From Physcia stellaris (Eukaryota; Ascomycota; Lecanoromycetes; Caliciales; Physciaceae), in the NCBI GenBank assembly GCA_018902385.1, contig JABSSW010000006.1:1-64000 (forward strand): a stretch of 64,000 nucleotides of DNA. Direction: 5' to 3'. Under the pieces are notes generated by a model. The model saw only the letters and a list, made by a program, of their open reading frames with translations, had not been told where the DNA came from and searched no databases. The translations under genes were made by a program, and so were the position numbers. Of the stretch, positions 48,154 to 59,100 are shown in pieces (position 1 is the stretch's first letter; each line of letters starts with the position of its first letter).

Positions 48154-49961
48154 GGATAGTGTATATATTTTTCTCTGAGGAATTTGAGATTGGAAGTTTT
48201 GTTGATTTGGTCTGATTTTCTGGAGTGACCTCCTTCGATGTTTTTTCTCGACGGGTTCTCGAACGTAGTAAGTGACATGCTTTCCGGAAAATTATCAAGT
48301 TGCTGGGGAGAGTTATGGGCAAGGCTAATTTGCAGGTGCCTTGTGGGGAGACTTGGGTGTCTTTTTAAGGGCTTTCATGGTGATTTTTTCTTTCTTTTGG
48401 AGGTGTTTAAGGTGCGTGCGGATGCGTGTCTACCAACAGGTAGGAAGGGTGTTTGCTCTCAGGTGTGTTTCCAGAATATCATGTTGGGCGTCCTCCAAGA
48501 CCAAGTCCAGATTGGACAGTATATCCTTTAGTCTGGTAGTCATACTTATCTTCATCGGCGTGAAGCTTTGATTAGCTGGGGCACAATTCAAGGATGCTTG
48601 GGAAATACGAAAAGAGGCACCAAATCGTTCGTAGAAATGAGACTTATCTTTCGTCACCTTCGCCCTCTAACTTCCACTCGATCGTAATTAAGCATAAAAG
48701 AGCTCTTTCCCCTCTAAGGGTCGATGTCGGCTCAGAGGGTTTGATGGATGTGTATTCGTCATCATCTTCTTGGGAACAATAGAGGATGAGGTATTGTCAT
48801 CCAACGGAGCATTGTCCGCCGAGCACCGATACGCCAAAAAGAATACAACATGCAAAGTTGAAAGCATCTGTTGGTCTGCAGCGCATCCCATCGCTGATGT
48901 CAACGTTGACGTAACCTCGCAATAAGAAATAGTGAGTGTAACAACGATGCAGCGAGTCCCGACCCGATTTGTTCGCCTGAAGGCAAATGTTTGGTGTCGT
49001 CTCAAGATTGAAGCACCGGGTTTCTATGCAGAGCTTCTTCGATCCGTGGCATGTGCCCTCTATGCAGATTGTCCATTTTGGCAAAATGATGTGTTATCCA
49101 ATCTCTCCTTCGCCAACCTCCATACCTGAACATGGTGTTTCTCAGTTCCCAGTTCAGGGATGCGCGTGTGGATCTCAAAGGACGGCATGCACACTGCATG
49201 TAGCTTGCTTCTGTGGATAATATCACGCATCGAAGACGCTCTGGATTCGTAGATAAGAATAAGCATGTGAAGAATGCCGTGTTCCGTTGGGATGGGAGAG
49301 GGGTTGAAGAAAGGTATGCGCGCTCTATGCAGGTGTTCATTTTGGGCAATGTATTGCTTCAACCCCTCTCGACGACTTGTCATCTCGCTGCGAGTGTCGA
49401 GTCTGCCGCATTGTATACGCGCTGCATGCACGTTGTCTGTTTGGTCAAGTTTTTGTTTCAGACCCATCTTTTCGCCTCCTCTCGACATGGCATTCTTCTT
49501 TGCTGTCTTCCGAGGATAAGTGCAAATCTTTTCTGATCGGGGTAATGTGCGCTGCATGCAGATTGACTCATTCATCAACATCCGGCTATTTGCATACCAG
49601 CGTGCGAATAGATAGCTCCGACCACATAACGTGCAGCTTCAACCCCTCCTTCGTTGCATTCGAACATGGGATTTTGGCTTGCCGCTTTCCAGCGGCGAGT
49701 GTAGAGCTCTTCGAATGGAGACAATGCCGTCATCAGCACTGCTTCGTGGACTTAGTCTCAACGTCATTAAAATGTTCGTCCCACCGCATTTACCGAAGAG
49801 GAAGTGGAGAACCCCGGCACCAGGAGATCTATATAACGGTGTGAGTCCTGTGTTATCTGCTGGGTTTCTTTTGCACCCTTACCTTACAGCTACTACTTTC
49901 ACATAAATCTTCCAAAGTCGTGATCGTGCAACGGCAAAAAGCTGTCCCACTAGCATCCACC
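48154..49961. other. Gene-poor stretch with a degenerate recurring motif
   Basis: No gene is supported. Between about 49050 and 49560 a motif close to CTGCATGCAG recurs (listed separately). Confidence 0.45.
49050..49570. repeat. Degenerate repeat, five copies of a CTGCATGCAG-like core
   Basis: Cores lie near 49057 (CCCTCTATGCAGATTG), 49191 (ACACTGCATGTAGCTTG), 49320 (GCGCTCTATGCAGGTG), 49419 (GCGCTGCATGCACGTTG) and 49550 (GCGCTGCATGCAGATTG). Spacings are about 134, 129, 99 and 131 bp. Two of them are followed by nearly the same bases (CCATTTTGG, CATTTTGGG), so this may be an old tandem array. Confidence 0.5.
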
Positions 49962-51413
49962 ATGTCTATTGGTTATCCCGAGGGTGAAGTTTTCTTCAAA
50001 AGGTCTGCACTCAAACACAATTTAAGTGGCTTCAATGCAGACGATAAAGGAAATTTCTACAAACACGGCCTTGTCGAAACCGTCTGGAACAACCGCTTCT
50101 GCAACGGAAGCGAGCATAAGTCTTCATTCGTCCACAAACATGCCGGGTTAAACAAATATCGCGCCGACTTGTGGCAAACCGACTATTACACGTGGAGCTA
50201 TCAGAGAATTCACTTCACGAATAACAAATCCGGTGCCACCGTCAGTCGCCGTGTGGCCATGCAAAACAACTACAACGCCAATGAGATCCGAAACTGCGAA
50301 AAAGGTGGCCCAAACAAAGTAGTAATTATGCCATTCCAGCTTGGGAACGAGAAGTATATGTATATGGATCTTACCGTTCCTGTGCGAGCAGTGTATTTTC
50401 CGCTGGCTTATCAATGCGACGAGAATTTTGACGACTTGTGCTCTTATATTATGATAGACTTTCGTATGAGGGAAAGCATCGACTTCAGTGGTACTACCTT
50501 CAAGTGCTCCAGCACTCATGGCCTCACAAAGGACAACTGGTTCTGGACGGTGGGGTTTGACCTCCAAGGGCTATATGGGTACCTTGCACTTCCTCATCAG
50601 CTGCGTAACCCAGATTTTGGATTATATGAGGCAAAGAATCATGGCGATGAGCTGATCTGGATAAAGTGGAATACCGACATTGGGGACACTAGTTCAGAGA
50701 CCAAGGTTACCTTTGACCGACAAATGGATCTCGCAAATGTTGTCTCGGCGAATCTCGGTGTCGATCTTGTATGGACGCCCTATGAATTCAGCAGCTGGGC
50801 CGTGGAACTCTTCAAATCGCTGACTGAGTTTGCCCTTGGGTTCATCCCTGTAGTGGGCCCGTTGCTGGCCATCGATTTCACTATCACCGTCACGGCGTTG
50901 ACAGATCCGGACTTCTTCGAATCAGACGATGTCCTTGGACTGGGTGTCGATATTCTCGGGGCTGTTCTTGACTCTGCATCCCAGTCTAAGAAATACATGG
51001 GCAAGGGTTTTCATTTCGCAAACCCGGGAGGTGGTAAGTCAAGGAGCGCTCCGGTCGGTAATTCCGATTCGGACACCACTAAATCAATAAGCGCTCCAAA
51101 TGGCACTCCGAAGATAAGTCTTCGCGAGGAGCGTAACAGGATGTTGAGAGCCAAATATGAGAGAACAGGACTTAAACCTTGTCCGATATATGCAAGCCGC
51201 TTGGAAGGCTTGGACTGGTCAAGCGCCACAGGAGCCAATATTGGGTCGCTGGGGGGCGAGGGTGCTCTGGTCAAGAGTGCAATGACCGCCGCAAAGCCTG
51301 AAGGTGATCTGCAGGCTCAAGCAGGAGAGTCTGTGCTAGGAGAGTCCTTTGTGAAGTTGGAGCTGCGATGCACAAATCTGAAGGTGAAGGAGCATACATT
51401 AGCCTTCCATTGA
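49962..51413 (+). CDS. Unrecognised 483-aa protein with a hydrophobic central hairpin
   Basis: An uninterrupted frame from a good ATG (MSIGYPEGEVFFKRS) encodes 483 aa without introns. Residues 1-275 are aromatic- and Asn-rich with conserved-looking Trp and Cys (WNNRFCNG, WFWTVGFDLQGLYGYLALP) and suggest a beta-rich globular domain. Residues about 280-310 form a hydrophobic hairpin-like segment (EFALGFIPVVGPLLAIDFTI), followed by an acidic patch and a second hydrophobic helix (VLGLGVDILGAVLD). The last 140 residues are polar and may be disordered. I see no signal peptide and cannot assign a family. The central hydrophobic segment could insert in or cross a membrane, which is inference. It converges on a fossil aerolysin-like gene. 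Confidence 0.75.
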   Translation: MSIGYPEGEVFFKRSALKHNLSGFNADDKGNFYKHGLVETVWNNRFCNGSEHKSSFVHKHAGLNKYRADLWQTDYYTWSYQRIHFTNNKSGATVSRRVAMQNNYNANEIRNCEKGGPNKVVIMPFQLGNEKYMYMDLTVPVRAVYFPLAYQCDENFDDLCSYIMIDFRMRESIDFSGTTFKCSSTHGLTKDNWFWTVGFDLQGLYGYLALPHQLRNPDFGLYEAKNHGDELIWIKWNTDIGDTSSETKVTFDRQMDLANVVSANLGVDLVWTPYEFSSWAVELFKSLTEFALGFIPVVGPLLAIDFTITVTALTDPDFFESDDVLGLGVDILGAVLDSASQSKKYMGKGFHFANPGGGKSRSAPVGNSDSDTTKSISAPNGTPKISLREERNRMLRAKYERTGLKPCPIYASRLEGLDWSSATGANIGSLGGEGALVKSAMTAAKPEGDLQAQAGESVLGESFVKLELRCTNLKVKEHTLAFH

Positions 51414-52076
51414 ATTTTGATGAATGTGGGAAGTCTGCAAAGGAAGAAGTGGTAATGAGTGATGACGTCAAGATAAGATGTAGCAGAATGTTCAGATCGT
51501 GTTTGACATTAGCTAGGTACCGCGTGTAAACTCCAGCTTTCTCACTCTACCTCAATGTATCGTTATTATATGATATGAATCTCTGCTTCTACATCGATGG
51601 TCATGGCTGCAATCTCATGAATAGCATTATTGAGCAACACAGTCTCAAGGATAGAAGGGTTCCGTGAGTGCAAAGAGTAAGCCCACACCCCTCTAGTGTC
51701 CTCTTTTTGGTGGATATACATACCTGTCGCCTGGCACATGCGAAAATGAAGCTATCGCCGCCGAACGATGCACCTTAGCATCCGTTGATCGGTTCATCGC
51801 CTGAGGCACTGTTTTAAAGTCATTTCAACATCCTTCATTTCTCTGGAAAGCTTCCGGTCGACCATCTGATCACAGTGTTAGCAATCTCAAATATGCAAAA
51901 GACTGGCCAAATGACGGGTTATGAGGTCTGATTGTATATCATACGCTCAAGTGTTATACATGCAACGTAAGCAACAGATGAAAAGTTCAATCAAACCCGG
52001 CTCTCCATCTTGAGATTTAGAGCAAAGAGCCTGTCTATAGCTTCGGCATCCTCGGCTTTAGGGTCGGCAATGGACC
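51414..52076. other. Convergent intergenic region
   Basis: No supported gene between the 3' ends of the two flanking genes. Confidence 0.45.
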
Positions 52077-53090
52077 TCATCTCAAGTTGGCAAGTGCGCG
52101 TTTTGTAGGCTGCAACCCTGGGTTGTTGACGATCCTAGCATCATTGTTCGACTGGGCGGACGTGTGGCAGATACTGTAAGCTATGTTGGTGAGCACGCCT
52201 TTCTCGGTGTACGAAAAGCTGGTTTCATCTTTCAAAAAGACGGTGACCGTGGAGGTGTAGTCGAAGATGCCCTTTCCAGTCTGATACAAGCCGGTCACCT
52301 GGACGCCTTGGCTCGGCGCAAGTGTGCCGGTTGCGCCGCACACGATGGCTGTGCTGGAGGTCGTGCCAACGGTGGTGGCTACCTTGACTCAAACGTCCCC
52401 TTCGGGATATGTTAGTACTGCATTGATCAATCATCGGCTGCTAGGGATGCTTACAGGTATATTCATTGGTTGCCTTAGCTCCAATGCCGAAAAGTTCACC
52501 AGACATCTTGACCGAGATTGATTCTGCGAAGCTTGTGGTGACGTTTTGCGAGTAGTACATCCGAGACCGCATATGTCGGCGCAGAATTTCAAGTAAGAGT
52601 CGCGGAAGGTTGAGCGTTGTACCGTTCTCCGACATTTGGAAGATGAGATGCCTGCATTACTACCTGAGGGATCGTTTGTGAACGTGATACTCGTGATATC
52701 AATATGTTCAAGGGGCTGGCCCAGGCATAAGAAGCTCATGTCGGCAATGTCGCTTCCTTGGCCTTCGTCCGAAGTGGTGGTGTAGATATTAGTACCAAAT
52801 AAAAGGCCGCTACCAGTGACGATTTGGTAGGGGCCGTGGCCACTGGTGGAGGTACCTGCATCCCAAGTCTGCTTCGACGTTTGAATATGGATGCTGCCGA
52901 GCCACGTTTCTTTGCCATCGCCAAGCAATTCGACATTCTTGATAATTTCACCGGGAACCATAGTCAGAGTGGAGGAAGGATACTTCGCGGTATCTACATG
53001 GCCATAGATTGGACGGGTAACTCCTGAAGCGATGGAAATATTTAGTATTGCAGAAGTCGTATCTGTAGGACCCTTGAACTTAGTCCCAGG
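52077..53090 (-). pseudogene. Fossil aerolysin-fold-like gene, apparently broken
   Basis: Minus-strand pieces together resemble proteins with an N-terminal beta domain (around GSGLLFGTNIYTTT and DIADMSFLCLG) and a Ser/Thr-rich alternating-strand region typical of the aerolysin/ETX-MTX2-like fold (around SQNVTTSFAESISVKMSGE and TVGTTSSTAI). The pieces occupy several frames and the start is not resolved. It appears broken, perhaps by two or three disruptions. The family assignment is tentative, based on strand-like Ser/Thr patterns rather than a diagnostic motif. Confidence 0.4.
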
Positions 53091-54612
53091 GAGTTATTGC
53101 CGGTAAATAATCGACTCTAGCCGCTAGATGGATTTTCTTCCGGCATTGTAAGCAGTCTAAGCATGCAGGCAAACGGAAATTACGGTCGATGCCTAAGGGT
53201 ATTCAAGATTTGTCATTAGCAGTTCGTAAATGTGCCTCGAGCTATTTTCCTGAGAGTTCATGCTGTTGCAATTTTAGAATCAACAATGTAGGAGGTGGTG
53301 TCTTCGAAAAAGACTCTGGCCGGCTGACTAGACGTGCCACCAACTGCACCGCCCCTCCTACTTTCCAGTCGGTTCTGATGATGATGAGCAACTTGGCATA
53401 TTCAGCTAAGGTACAATCCGATTTTGGACTTCCCGCCTTGTGATGTCATTCTTTGGGGAAATGGCATGTCGCTCTGTCGAATCAAAGTATTCTCATCGTA
53501 ATCGAGGGTTCCCTTATTACACAGGACGTGGAAGTAGTGCGCCATTGAGGGGTATCTATTCGCTCGACCGTCATCCCCTTATGGGCTACAGTATTGTTCT
53601 CGTGAATGGCTCGAGTATCAAAGGATGGCCCTTCATCAAGGCGGCGATAAACAATGAGGAATCTGGAAGGAAAGATGAAGAAAGTCCAATAGCCAACTGG
53701 GCGGTTAGGCTAGGATCTAGGTAGTCGCCGGCTAGATTGCCGCTCATGCAGGGGTCCAGCCGCGTAAACCGAGGCCCCCAATTTATTTCCCACAGCCTAA
53801 GTCAATCGCATGTAATTCTTATTCTTCTCTGTTGGTGTTACAACAAGAAGTCCGAGACTTGTACGAGGCGGCCCTCACTGCTTCAACGAAGGTTTTTTGG
53901 TCTCAATAGAACATCCAAATACATCAGACTTGAGCGAAGACACAAAGGCGTCTTCGCTGAAGATGCGGTTTCAACTTGAGCGCATGCACAAGACGTTTCC
54001 TCGCGAAAGGTGCTGACAGCGACATCACGTACTGATACACGTGGTCGACCTGATGAGACCTCTGAGCACCCGCATTGTACGTAATCCTCAAGGTGGTAGG
54101 CCTCGCAGAAAGACTGGGTATGATAGGATCTCGTCATGCCTTACTTGCTAAAGTAAGGCAGATCTTTGTTGAATCCCATCGGGCTCCGCATACCTTATCT
54201 GTGCATCTGCTTCGGTGGCGGGGAGATCAGGGGTTACGATTGGCTCGGGCCCGTATCTGAGCACTAAGTGGGTCCCTATGGGTCTGATGCCAAATCTCTC
54301 CGAGTTCGGTGTTCCCAAGATGAGGTATCGACGGTGTTACTACGCTTCTTTCTGACATCGATCCAGGGGATGCTCCACTCGCATTGACGCTCTCGGCTAT
54401 CTTGTCATACAGACTAGAAACAGATCAGTCCGGGACAATTTGAGGTGTTTGAACATTCACATGAAAGGTGGATTGTACGAGTAAGTGATTTGGAATCGTC
54501 GACGTCATGCAATCGCGTGTCGCTATGTCATCGTGATAGAGCAAAAGACTCTCAGTCGTGGGACTTTCTGCTCGAGAGTTCCTGCTTCTTCTCAGACTTT
54601 CCTTCATGCACG
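53091..54612. other. Intergenic, no supported gene
   Basis: About 1.5 kb with no gene I can support. The right end is the P450 promoter. Confidence 0.45.
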
Positions 54613-56704
54613 ATGGCTCTCCATCTCGGTCTTCTCATCGGCCTGTCCGCTGGCGTCGTTGCCCATCTCTGTGTATTCAAGCATGGAGAGTGGCATATGA
54701 GAGCACCGCACCTTCTGGCCGGTCATATCCTTGTCATCTTTGTTAAGCTGTTGATTGACATTCGAAAGCAAACCTTCTCGTACCAGATTGTTTCTAACTC
54801 GTTCGAACCTGTTGTAGGCTATCTCTTCGGCCTATTCTCCAGCATTGTGCTTTACCGACTATCTCCCTCACACCGCTTACGCAAATTCAATGGACCTAGA
54901 TTGGCGGCTGTCAGCAAGCTTTGGCAAGTCTGGCAGTGTCGAGACTCGCGGAACCATGAGTTGATGGGTCGGTTACATGAGAAATATGGCGACTTCGTGC
55001 GTACAGGTATGGTAAACTCCACTTCCACACCAGTAACCGGAATAACGATCACTGAATGGCACTTTATCTGTGTAGGACCATCTGAGATTGCTTCCTTTCA
55101 CCCGGACTCTTTCTCGGTCCTCGAAGGCTTTGGTACAAAATGCACCAGGTCGGACTTTTACGACATCATGCTACCAAACAACTCGGTGGTGTTTACACGA
55201 TCGAAGCCGATGCACGACGCAAGACGTCCGGTTTGGAGCGCTGCGCTGAGTACAAACGGTTAGTCTACCGCACTGCGCTTTAAGAGTTGCCCGAACTGCT
55301 GCTGATGGCGAGTTTGGACAGCTTTGTCATTCTACCAGCCGAGGATTAACCGACAGATTGTGGCATTGGTAGAGCTTCTTTCCGAGGCTTCCATCGCTGG
55401 CAAGCCCTTGTTGATGAATAACATCATGTACTGGTACGCCTTCGACTCGATGGGGGAATTCGCTTTCAGTCAAGATTTCGGTATGCTGCGCGGTCAAGAA
55501 TGGCATTTCGCCATCACTCTATTTCAACGTGCGATCTCTATCATCGGGCCTCTTGCACCAGTCATGTGGATGATCAAAATCGGATTCGCGTTCCTCCCAT
55601 GGTTCTGGAAGATTAGAGACTGGAACTTGATGGTCTTATTCTGTAGACAGCAGTTGGAGGCTCGGTTGAAGGTTCGCCGCTCATTGGTGACGCTGTTCTA
55701 CTGCGTTTTCCTTTTTCAACGATGGCTCTGACATCTACCGCAGACACAGCCGGAAGAAAAGGATATGTCATCATACTTCATCGAAGAAGCCGAAAGGGAT
55801 AAAAGCACCGAAGCGATGTATAGATGGCTAGAAGGAGAAGCAACAACTGTAATGGTTGCCGGAAGGTACGAGGCCAATCTTACTTTGTCGACCACAACTC
55901 GCCTGTCCCATAATACTTCCACAAGTGCCACTTGGAGTGGTCACTAATCCGAGTCAACAGTGATACCACCGCCCCAACGCTTATATTCCTGCTTTATTGC
56001 ATTGCCAAACACCCAAGTCACGCCGAAATTATCTTCAAGGAGTTAGAAGGTGTTGACCCCTTTGACCTGAAGACTATCTCTGGCTTGCCGCATCTCAACG
56101 GTGCCATACATGAGGCCATGCGGTTGTATCCTGTTGCCCCTACAACTATACAGCGGCTAACACCCCCGAAGGAGTCATGCTTGGTGCCACCCTGATCCCT
56201 GGAGATACCAAGGTGCTCCTCCCGAGATGGATCATATTCAAGCGTAAGACATCGCTAGCCACTCTTAACCATTACTGGTGATGGATGGATGCTAACGTCT
56301 ACCGGCTGGCAGGGGAAGACTGCTTCGTGCGCGGACAGGACTTCATCCCTGAACGTTGGTACAGTCAGCCGGAGTTGATCCTCCAGAAACGCGCCTTTTC
56401 TCCCTTCGGGACCGGTAAGTAGTCTCCGCCCCTTCTGTCATCTGGAGTGAGCTGACCTAATCCTCCTTGTATCATAGGACGCGCGAACTGCGTGGGCCAG
56501 GGGCTTGCAATGACGCAGTTACGCTCGGTACTGGCGTCCATTGTGAAGAAATTTCATGTCCGCTTTCTGCCCGGTGATGATGGCCAAAGTGTCCTCCGCG
56601 ACATGAGGGATCAGCTTACCGCGAAACCTGGTCCGCTGCAATTGCTCTTCGAACTGAGAATGCCAACAGAAGGCACGCCTTATGTCGCGGATGGGAAAAG
56701 ATGA
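54613..56704 (+). CDS. Cytochrome P450 monooxygenase, seven exons, one apparent frame change
   Basis: Exons 54613-55006, 55076-55258, 55322-55671, 55744-55865, 55961-56243, 56313-56414 and 56478-56704 all fit GT-AG introns; the product is about 554 aa. The N-terminus has several membrane helices (MALHLGLLIGLSAGVVAHLC). Diagnostic parts are present: the I-helix AGSDTT spanning an intron, ExxR as EAMR, PERW, and the heme-binding loop FGTGRANCVGQ with its cysteine. The enzyme would be bound to the endoplasmic reticulum and oxidise a small lipophilic substrate. The subfamily and substrate are unknown. Between EAMR and PERW, in the run ACACCCCCG near 56160, the frame slips by one base while the protein on both sides stays conserved. 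This could be a base-call error or a recent loss of function. Confidence 0.9.
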
Positions 56705-57911
56705 ATCAACGATCCGATAAAACGTTCCTTAGAGCGGGATTCTCTGGCTATTTTGCTCGAAAAAGACGAGGGGACGGAAGACTGTGGCGTATGCTCTGTG
56801 GTACACCTCCACCGATAGAAGTATCTCTGTTATTGTATGCTTATCATCACATGTAAGAGCCGTGTAGATTAGACTAGAGACCAGAATGCCCAGCGTGCAG
56901 ATTTCAGCATGCTAAATAGAGAGCAAAGTATTCTCCCCCAGAACTTTCATTCCCATTCCGCTTGTCTATCGGGAGGTTATCTTGGAACTCTGCTGGCCTT
57001 TGCAACTTTGGAGGCTCACAGAACTCCTTTCGTGATCCAATATCGTCTTAATGGGATTCCAAAGATTTCGCAATTGTTGAGAGCCTGGGCGGCGCAGATG
57101 GCGCCTGCAAGCTTCCTTCATGGTGGCTTCGCCCACGATGGGAAGCAAAACGGGGAAGCGGAGGAGAAAACGTGCGAATTGCAATCCAATGACACAATTA
57201 CGTTGTTGCGGGACTGCCACCTGCTTTTAAGCCCTCTTCTTATTTCTTGCAGCGATGTTTTTCATCATGAATACTCCATTGCCTTTGACCTGCGCCTTTC
57301 AAGGCTCAGGACAACAGAAAGTCGCCTGGCAGGAGATGCAGAACTGATATACTCTACAATCCATAGAAGTGAGACATGGCCTCCGCTATTCTCGCTCATG
57401 AGATGGTATATTTGCCATTACGACTTCTCATGTGAGGATGGAAATATATCGAAGAAAGGAAATTTCCGGAGTCGCGATCTGGCGTGATTACTCGCTAAAC
57501 CTGGCGCGTGACGTCATCGGTGTATCCTGATTTAATCTCGCTTGCCCTTCCTTTTTCTTCGTGCCCCCATCAATGACTACAACGCCTGTTCTACTCCAAG
57601 CCTGATAAGATCTTTTGCAGTGTGCCCTGTCTGTCGCTTAGGGTCATGGCTTTCGAACTCTGCCCCTACGGAGATTCAATACTGACTGTTCACGATGCTA
57701 TTCTGTGATGGTCCAGGAGTTGCAGTGCTTACTATTAGGACGCTTTCCTAGGAGCATCCTACGAGACATATCATTGCTCCTCTACGGCATCAGACGACTC
57801 GCCGCTTCGCTAACCGTTGTAGGGTATGAGGTATATAGGTGGACACATCATTCGACCCAGCTGGACCGACGTGGACATCTAGGATGCCTTTGATCTCCGG
57901 GCTTACAGGCA
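56705..57911. other. 3' flank of the P450; one weak open frame
   Basis: A plus-strand frame from ATG at 56909 to 57487 (192 aa) is open, but it has no homology I recognise, no splice structure and patchy composition. I do not call it as a gene. Confidence 0.4.
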
Positions 57912-58050
57912 GGTCAATACACACGTCATGCCTCAATGCAGATGCAATGCAGTCTTATAGTATGTGTAACCTGTGGAGGCGCAATGGTGGGTCAGTTGAC
58001 ACACATCATGCATCGATGCAGATGCAGTCATATGGTACGTGTAACCTGTG
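57912..58050. repeat. Tandem duplication of about 78 bp
   Basis: Units start at 57912 and about 57990. Both contain a CATGC(C/A)TC(A/G)ATGCAGATGCA core and end GTGTAACCTGTG. A small gap of a few bases separates the alignments. Confidence 0.8.
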
Positions 58051-58077
58051 AAGCATGTAACTGAACCCATCACTTCG

Positions 58078-58146
58078 GTTCCAGGCGGCTCAGCTGGCTC
58101 CCAGCTGAGGAATAGCCGAAGCTAAGCCCGGAGCCGCCCCTGGAAC
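58078..58146. other. Strong nested hairpin
   Basis: GTTCCAGG at 58078-58085 pairs with CCTGGAAC at 58139-58146. CGGCTC at 58086-58091 pairs with GAGCCG at 58131-58136, leaving a two-base bulge. Inside lies CAGCTGG-CTC-CCAGCTG, a perfect 7-bp stem. It sits just left of the AT-rich element that begins near 58200. It does not fold as a tRNA. Confidence 0.7.
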
Positions 58147-58369
58147 GCTGCGCTGCCGGCAAACCTAGCCGCGAAGTCTGAGGTGCCACACTTCGCCAAT
58201 AGAACACAACCTATAAAAAAATGTCCATTAAAATCGCTTAACGCGAGTGATCGATCGAGAAAAATTCTGATCAATTCTGCGTTCGTATTCGTTAAAGTCG
58301 ATAATTTTCATCAATTGAAAATTCAAATTTTCAATCGAAACATACGTCAAAATCATTTCAAAATGCTTC

Positions 58370-58790
58370 AACAATTTGCAATTACTTCACATCGTGCACA
58401 TCAATCAGCAATCACATATGATTTTCATCTGATTAATCAATATTGTAAAGCAAAATCAGCGCATTTCAACGCGATAAAAATGACAAAAATTCGTTCATTA
58501 TCGCAATAGTTTTGAGATTTGAAAAATTATGTCGTTGTCAAATTTGTGTCAAACAACTGAAATGTTTGCGAAAATGTTTGCGAAAATGTTTCGTTTAATT
58601 TTCATCAATGTTTATACAATTGTTTCGCATTTTGCATTTCAATCAAAAATCACATATGATTTTCATTTATTTAGTCAATTTTGTAAAGTTAAATGAGCGC
58701 AATTTAACGTTGCAAAAATAACAAAAATCGATTCATTATCGCAATAATTTTGAGATTTCGAAAATTACGTCGTTGTTCGCTTCGCAGAAA
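58370..58790. repeat. Direct duplication with 240-bp period inside the left arm
   Basis: The stretch around 58441 and the stretch around 58681 align (TTGTAAAG, GAGCGCAATT / CAGCGCATTT, TTCATTATCGCAAT, TTTTGAGATTT). Both also match the right arm in reverse complement, so the left arm carries the outer motif twice. Confidence 0.8.
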
Positions 58791-59100
58791 TTTCGTTTTT
58801 TGAAAATTCAATTCTCAACAATGTTTGCAATGTTTCAATACGATTTCGATCATAACTCAATGCGACAACGATGAATTTTCGATATTATTGATTATTTGAA
58901 TAGTGCTCATTCTGTGCTTCAAAACGAGTTTTCGATTGTATGTTTTATTTATTGAGTTCAAATGCTATTAAGATGCGAAATCGATGAAGTCGCAAATCGA
59001 ATGCGAAATCATTTCGCAATCTTATCAGATTTGATTCTAATTCTAAGAACTCTCGACAAAGTTTTTTTTAAAAAAACTTTCGAATTTACTTGTTGCATAG
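58615..59100 (+). repeat. Left inverted arm (RIP-type mutated)
   Basis: It aligns to the reverse complement of 63561-63830 over about 300 bases, with one extra segment of about 185 bases in the left copy (about 58800-58985). Shared landmarks are TTCATTATCGCAAT, GCAATCTTATCAGAT and AAAGTTTTTTTTAAAAAAAC. Confidence 0.8.

Noticed and set aside
52077-53090. Calling the aerolysin-like region an intact gene
   Set aside because: Its pieces lie in different frames and the start is unresolved, so it is listed as a fossil.
56909-57487. Plus frame of 192 aa after the P450
   Set aside because: Length alone is not enough in GC-balanced DNA; no homology, splice signal or domain was seen.
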